From Solea solea (lineage: Eukaryota; Chordata; Actinopteri; Pleuronectiformes; Soleidae), in assembly GCF_958295425.1 (NCBI RefSeq), contig NC_081153.1, positions 15,405,001 through 15,469,000 of the forward strand: a stretch of 64,000 bases of DNA, read 5' to 3'. The notes under the pieces are model-generated. The model had not been told where the DNA came from and made no database searches. It saw nothing but the letters and a program-made list of their open reading frames with translations. A program made the translations under genes and the position numbers. Positions 59,773 to 64,000 of the stretch are shown piece after piece. Each line of letters opens with the position of its first letter. Position 1 is the first letter of the stretch.

Positions 59773-59829
59773 GTACATTCATACACACATAAACACATGA
59801 ATAAAGCCACTTGTGATGTATCAGAACTC
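58821..59829. other. Spacer between stmn2 and hey1 3' ends
   Basis: Contains a GT run (59340-59366), polypyrimidine TCT/CCT runs (59545-59620) and a CA run (59738-59770). No gene seen; open frames across the CT/CA repeats are low-complexity. Confidence 0.6.
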
Positions 59830-59835
59830 TTTATT
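59830..59835 (-). terminator. Candidate poly(A) signal of hey1
   Basis: AATAAA on the minus strand within CTGTAATAAAGAGTTCTG, about 1.1 kb after the hey1 stop codon. Confidence 0.45.
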
Positions 59836-60640
59836 ACAGGGAATTGTATCATTACCACTGACAGCAGCTTTAAAAAGTATGAAAACTGCATCTGTCAGTC
59901 CTCGCTCGCGTTTTGTACAAACATAAGATACACAATCTCACAGTGAGGTCCATCAGGAGACACCGAAATATCTGGAGGAAATGAGGAGGCAAGGATTTCT
60001 AATTGTTCTGGCCTTGTTTTACTGCAGCTGCTCTGATGAATGGAGTAGAAACTCTCCTCCATCTCTGGGGTGGGAACGCACTTTGACGCCGATGCTGCCG
60101 TGTTGAGCAAGCACAAGAGACACGGTGATAAAAATCACCCCTAACATCATTTACATGAGAAAACAAAACAGACCAGTAAAAGTTGGTAAAACATATGTGA
60201 AACTTCATTTTGCTAAAAGGACAGAATTTACTGTAGAGAGGGACCAGGATGGAAGGAAGTGCGCTTGAACAATGGAGCACCAGTTCAACTTCAGATGTTG
60301 TGGGTAAATCATGGCTACGTTTATTTCAACCAAGCTGGTAGATAACTTCTGTTCCCACTATTTAATCAAACAAACACCTGGCTCCGGTTATTCCACCCCA
60401 TAAAATGCTGTCAAAAGGAGGAGACGCTGAAACCACGTCAAGCCCTCCGCCCTCTCTCTGTGTGTGTGTGTGTGTGTGTAACCAGGGCATCAACACTGTG
60501 TGTGTCAGCTCAGAATGTGGGGTGGTGTGCGGGGGACACAAAAGGGGGCAGGGACAGTTTCACCCAGGAACTTGACGGACGGCAACTGCTTGACCATCTG
60601 GAAAAGCCATTCCTGATTGGCCAAGAAGAGTGGGTGAAAC

Positions 60641-60644
<4 letters not shown>

Positions 60645-60676
<32 letters not shown>
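60645..60676. repeat. A32 homopolymer
   Basis: Thirty-two A in the region that would be the hey1 3' UTR (T32 in its sense). No retroposon body was recognised before it. Confidence 0.9.
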
Positions 60677-60679
<3 letters not shown>

Positions 60680-60948
60680 GGCAGGAACACAGATCAATCA
60701 ACACAATTAATCACTCCTGTTGCCTTTTTCGCTGCACCTCTCCCTCCTCACTGCCTGTTTTTCTTCCTTCTACACAAAACACAATACACTGGCAAGAAAA
60801 TAATATTCTATAGCTATGTATATCCTCAATGGGCGAAGTCATAGAAAAAAAATAGTACTTTCTTAGTTGATATAAAGTCTTGTCCTTGAAAGTCCAGCTC
60901 AGCTGGGTGGTGGATTAGAGTCTATAATGCAGATTGTGTTCACTTCAG

Positions 60949-63028
60949 TCAGAAAGCTCCTATCTCCATGCCCCACGGTCTGTAGGGTTTCCCCACACTG
61001 GACGTCGGGGTGGGGGGGCTGATGGTGGTGACGGGGGACATGATGGGGAAGGTGCTGAAGGGGAAGGGGAACGCCGAGAGGGAGGAGAGGAGTGGAGGGG
61101 AGAGCTTTGACGCCGATGACGGGACCAAAGCCGGATGCAGGACGGTGGTAGGTGTGACAGTCGTGGGGGGAACCCGAATTGGGCCTTGATCCGAGTGGGG
61201 GGTGGCACTGCTGCTGCGTCTGCCTGCTACGTGAGTCTCTGCAACCGACGAGGACGAGGACGGCGAGGAGGAGGTGGACGAGGTGGACGTGGACGACAGA
61301 GGCGTCTGTGGGCTGCTGCTGGTGCTGCGGGGTAAAGGCGGCAAAGTTGCGCCCTGCTGGTGCTGGAGGAGGAGGGGGTGGGTGAGATGGGCGGGCGGGG
61401 ATCCGAAGGCAGAGCCCCACGCCAGGTGACTCAGGCCCGAGTGAGCCTCTCTCTGGCTGGCGTAGTTGTTCAGGTGGGATACCAGACGCATCCTCAGAGG
61501 GTCTGTGCTCTCCAGGCCTTCAATTATACTCAGGTAACGAGCCGTCTCAGCCAGACACTCCCTGAAACCCAAACCACGGTAGTCCATCGCCAGGGCATGA
61601 GCGTCAAAGTAACCTGTGGGAAGAATATAAACACTTGATTAGTTAAAAAAAAAGAAAAAAAGATGATAATAATAATCAGCTAATCTTCAGCTCACATCGA
61701 CCACATAACTAGTTTTTCCAGAAATGGAGGAGCTCTGTTTGACATGAATCAATGTGCCCACAGCTCTGGTACCATGGGAGAGTACAAAAGGTGCCTAACC
61801 CTCATGGATTTATATATAAACAATTACAGTCGTTCCCTGTCTGAAGAACAACTCAAGTTTTTCTTATTCATTCATCCATAAGAAAACATGAAGGACATTT
61901 TACTTTCTGACAGTTACTCCCTTATGTCCTCATAAACACGACCAAAAAAAAAGAAAATAATCTTATTTTCTTCAAACTCATACATTAAACACTGTCTGTA
62001 TTCCAGGGATGAATGTAAAAGTCCCTGAACAGAACTCTGCAGTCGAGATTAAGTAACACATGTTTCTGCTGTATATTATTTATTTCTTGATATACATGAG
62101 GGAAAATGTTGCTCCTGAATATCACAAAATATTATACAATGGTTTGTTTTACTCAGATTTCTACATTATTCTACTTTTTAAAAAAGAAGCCATTACATAT
62201 GAACTATGCAACAGGTGAGGGCTGTCTGTCCACAGTGAATCATCATTTCCAGACACGTACCTTTGCCTCCGGCTGCGTGAAGCATCTTGAGGTGGTCAAC
62301 AGTCATCTGCAGAATCTCTGCTTTCTCCAGTTTGGCTGAGCCCTTTAATAATAAATAATACATGTATACAATTAAAACAAAAGCTTGAGGTTTCATTTTT
62401 TTTGTTTAACTCTTCACTGGTAATATTAAGAGTTGTTTTTTCTTTTTATTGTTTATTATGACTGACCTGTTTCTCAAAGGCGCTGGGCACCAGCCTGCGG
62501 AGCTCACTCAGACTGTTGTTGATTCTGTCACGGCGCCGTTTCTCAATTATCTGTGGGGGGAGGAAAGCAAACAATGCGGTTTATTTATCACATTCATTGC
62601 ATGTTAAATAATCTGGAGACAACAATCACGAGGTTTCCCACTGCAAACATGTATTTTTTCCCTTCAAAATTAAGACATGTAATAAAAGAAAAAGAGTGAC
62701 TTACTCCTCGACGCCGTTTCCTCGCCTGCACCTGAGTGGATGTGGCAGGAGACATGGAGCCCAGAGGAGAACTCATATTCCTTAAAGAGATTAAAGCACA
62801 CGGAGGTTCAGTCGGTGACTTCACTCTTTACTTTTCGTTTTGTACAAATCGAACAACAATGTTGTCCACTTCCGCAATCCATTACTTGGAATCACTTAAG
62901 AGTAATAATTAAAAAACAGACTTCAAGGCCAAAAGAACTCACCCATTCTCGTCTGCGCTCTCCTTCTCCACCTCAATAGTCTCGTCCAGCTCGCTGTCAG
63001 AGGAGCTAAAGTCGTGATTCCTCTTCAT
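60949..63028 (-). CDS. hey1: Hey1, Hairy/E(spl)-related bHLH-Orange repressor
   Basis: Nuclear transcriptional repressor acting downstream of Notch in vessel, heart and neural development. Coding exons (high to low): 63028-62943, 62780-62705, 62550-62467, 62342-62261, 61613-60949, all GT-AG and in phase. The total is 993 nt, 330 aa (human HEY1 is 304). The N-terminus contains [20 protein letters not shown], as in HEY1 rather than HEY2. The bHLH (about 48-107) has Gly in the basic region ([15 protein letters not shown]), the HEY hallmark, where Hes proteins have Pro. The Orange domain (about 116-162) includes GFRECLAE and [14 protein letters not shown]. The C-terminus has the YRPW motif (320-323) followed by GMEIGAF. 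A Ser/Thr-rich segment after the Orange domain explains the extra length. Confidence 0.97.
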
Positions 63029-63144
63029 TTTGACACGTCCTCAGTGATAGTCCTTCAGTTCGTCTGTGTGCGTGTGTCTCCGTGTCTCTCAGACGTGTGT
63101 CTGTCCAAGTTTGCCCCGAGCGCCTGTGTTTGTAGCGCACAGCT

Positions 63145-63152
63145 TTCCCACG
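63145..63152 (-). promoter_or_regulatory. RBPJ (CSL) site in the hey1 promoter
   Basis: TTCCCACG on the plus strand, CGTGGGAA on the hey1 sense strand, a perfect high-affinity RBPJ site about 117 bp upstream of the start codon. Family knowledge: HEY1 is a direct target of the Notch-RBPJ complex. Confidence 0.75.
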
Positions 63153-63183
63153 GTGTCATTTCAACGCCGCTCCCGATCAGAGA

Positions 63184-63213
63184 GGGCGGAGACTAGGAGT
63201 ATTAACAGCCAAT
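63184..63213. promoter_or_regulatory. GC box and CCAAT box of the hey1 promoter
   Basis: GGGCGG (63184-63189) and CCAAT (63209-63213) lie between the two RBPJ sites, with a TTAATA-like stretch between them. Position 155-190 bp upstream of the start codon fits a core promoter. Confidence 0.4.
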
Positions 63214-63265
63214 CGCAGAGCGGGCGAGGGTTTGACTGACAGTGCAGTTTGGCCCCCGAGCTCAA

Positions 63266-63273
63266 TGTGGGAA
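63266..63273 (+). promoter_or_regulatory. Second RBPJ (CSL) site upstream of hey1
   Basis: TGTGGGAA on the plus strand, in opposite orientation to the site at 63145 and 114 bp further from the gene. The spacing is too wide for a classical Su(H) paired site. Confidence 0.6.
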
Positions 63274-63559
63274 TAGAAAAAAAAGTGAAGACGTCTCACT
63301 CTGACGGCGTTTGTGGAAACTGTAAAACTCATGTTTCTCATTAACCACTCCGAAATAAACACATTTAAAACTACTCTTGTCAAAATAATAACTGTTTGAG
63401 GGTAAAATATTAATATTATATTATATGAAAAATATTTCTAGTGCGATTAAATAACTGTTTTTTTGATTTTTTTGTTTGTTTTGTTTTTGTTTGTGATGGG
63501 AGCAGTGTTGTTGAAGGCCCAACTGTCAAATAATGAATGCATGTCTTAATGTATGCTAT

Positions 63560-63776
63560 ATTTTAAATACTTTCTCAACTTTGACCTTGCACTGAGTTGT
63601 ACTAAGCTGCACTTTATTACCCTGCACTTGAAGTTTAATATTTTGTTGTGTCTTATTTAAGTGTTTTGGTCTTTTGTTAATTTTGTTATTTTACTGTGTG
63701 CCTTTAAGCCGGGAGTCACTGCACAATTTCGTTATGTCCTCATAATGACAATAAAAATTCTTGATTCTTGAAAGTG
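63560..63776 (+). repeat. 3' tail of a teleost LINE-like repeat
   Basis: The end GCACAATTTCGTTATGTCC, then ATAATGACAATAAAAATTC, then short ATTCTTG repeats, is the common 3' terminus of a fish retroposon family. No ORF remains. Confidence 0.45.
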
Positions 63777-63828
63777 TAACCCAAAAACTAAGCCAGTGAG
63801 AAAATAATCAAAATACAATAGCAAACAC

Positions 63829-63882
63829 AATGTTATGTTATGTTATGTTATGTTATGTTATGTTATGTTATGTTATGTTATG
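63829..63882. repeat. TTATG pentamer microsatellite
   Basis: More than ten perfect units of TGTTA/TTATG. Confidence 0.95.
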
Positions 63883-64000
63883 CAGGGCTGTGACACATTT
63901 TCTCTGCTCCAACACAACAAACCTGATTCAAACACTCAGCTCGTCAGCAAACACCGCAGACGAGTGTTAAAGACCCGCATTATTTGAGTCAGGTGTGTTG

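Noticed and set aside
59280..59800. Long overlapping plus-strand open frames near 59.5 kb
   Set aside because: They translate CT, CCT and CA simple repeats (SSSSS, PPPP, THTHTH).
60960..61420. Open frames in other phases over hey1 exon 5
   Set aside because: Shadows of the GC-rich hey1 last exon in other frames.
1..64000. CRISPR arrays, bacterial operons, tRNA or rRNA genes
   Set aside because: The window is vertebrate nuclear DNA with spliced genes; no regularly spaced repeat-spacer array and no tRNA or rRNA core sequence was seen by reading.

Overview
This is a window of vertebrate nuclear DNA, most probably from a teleost fish. The reasons are three intron-containing vertebrate genes with GT-AG junctions, many dinucleotide microsatellites, and a dense load of small DNA-transposon relics plus an L2-clade LINE whose 3' tail is typical of teleost genomes.

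Layout. From 1 to about 26.9 kb I see no confirmed gene: unique AT-rich DNA, simple repeats and interspersed repeats, including a piggyBac-type MITE with TTAA duplications at 11.3 kb. One unproven candidate first coding exon lies on the minus strand at 12.0 kb. From 30.7 to 45.7 kb the minus strand carries a complete y+LAT-type amino-acid transporter of the SLC7A6/SLC7A7 group, with 11 coding exons and 490 codons. A candidate poly(A) site at 26.9 kb would give it a 3' UTR of about 3.8 kb. Its introns hold a near-full-length L2 LINE with an intact 975-codon endonuclease/reverse-transcriptase ORF (34.4-38.6 kb), a 1-kb non-autonomous hAT element with an 8-bp target duplication (40.3-41.3 kb), and a relic of a BED-finger hAT transposase (42.1 kb). 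From 46.0 to 46.85 kb there is a composite TIR element.

The plus strand then carries stathmin-2 (stmn2, SCG10) in five coding exons (48.8-56.2 kb, 179 aa). A near-consensus REST/RE1 silencer site lies 1.4 kb upstream of its start codon. The minus strand ends with hey1 in five coding exons (60.9-63.0 kb, 330 aa), with two RBPJ (Notch) sites in its promoter. stmn2 and hey1 converge tail to tail. The same pair is neighbouring on human 8q21, which supports both gene calls.

The genes do not form a functional system together. stmn2 is a neuronal microtubule regulator, hey1 a Notch-effector repressor, and the transporter a housekeeping or epithelial exchanger. The most unusual structure is the L2 element: its 5' end consists of about 2.6 near-identical 338-bp tandem units, each with a perfect 11-nt inverted repeat, resembling the promoter monomers of rodent L1. 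It ends in a 15-nt inverted repeat next to a short target-site duplication.
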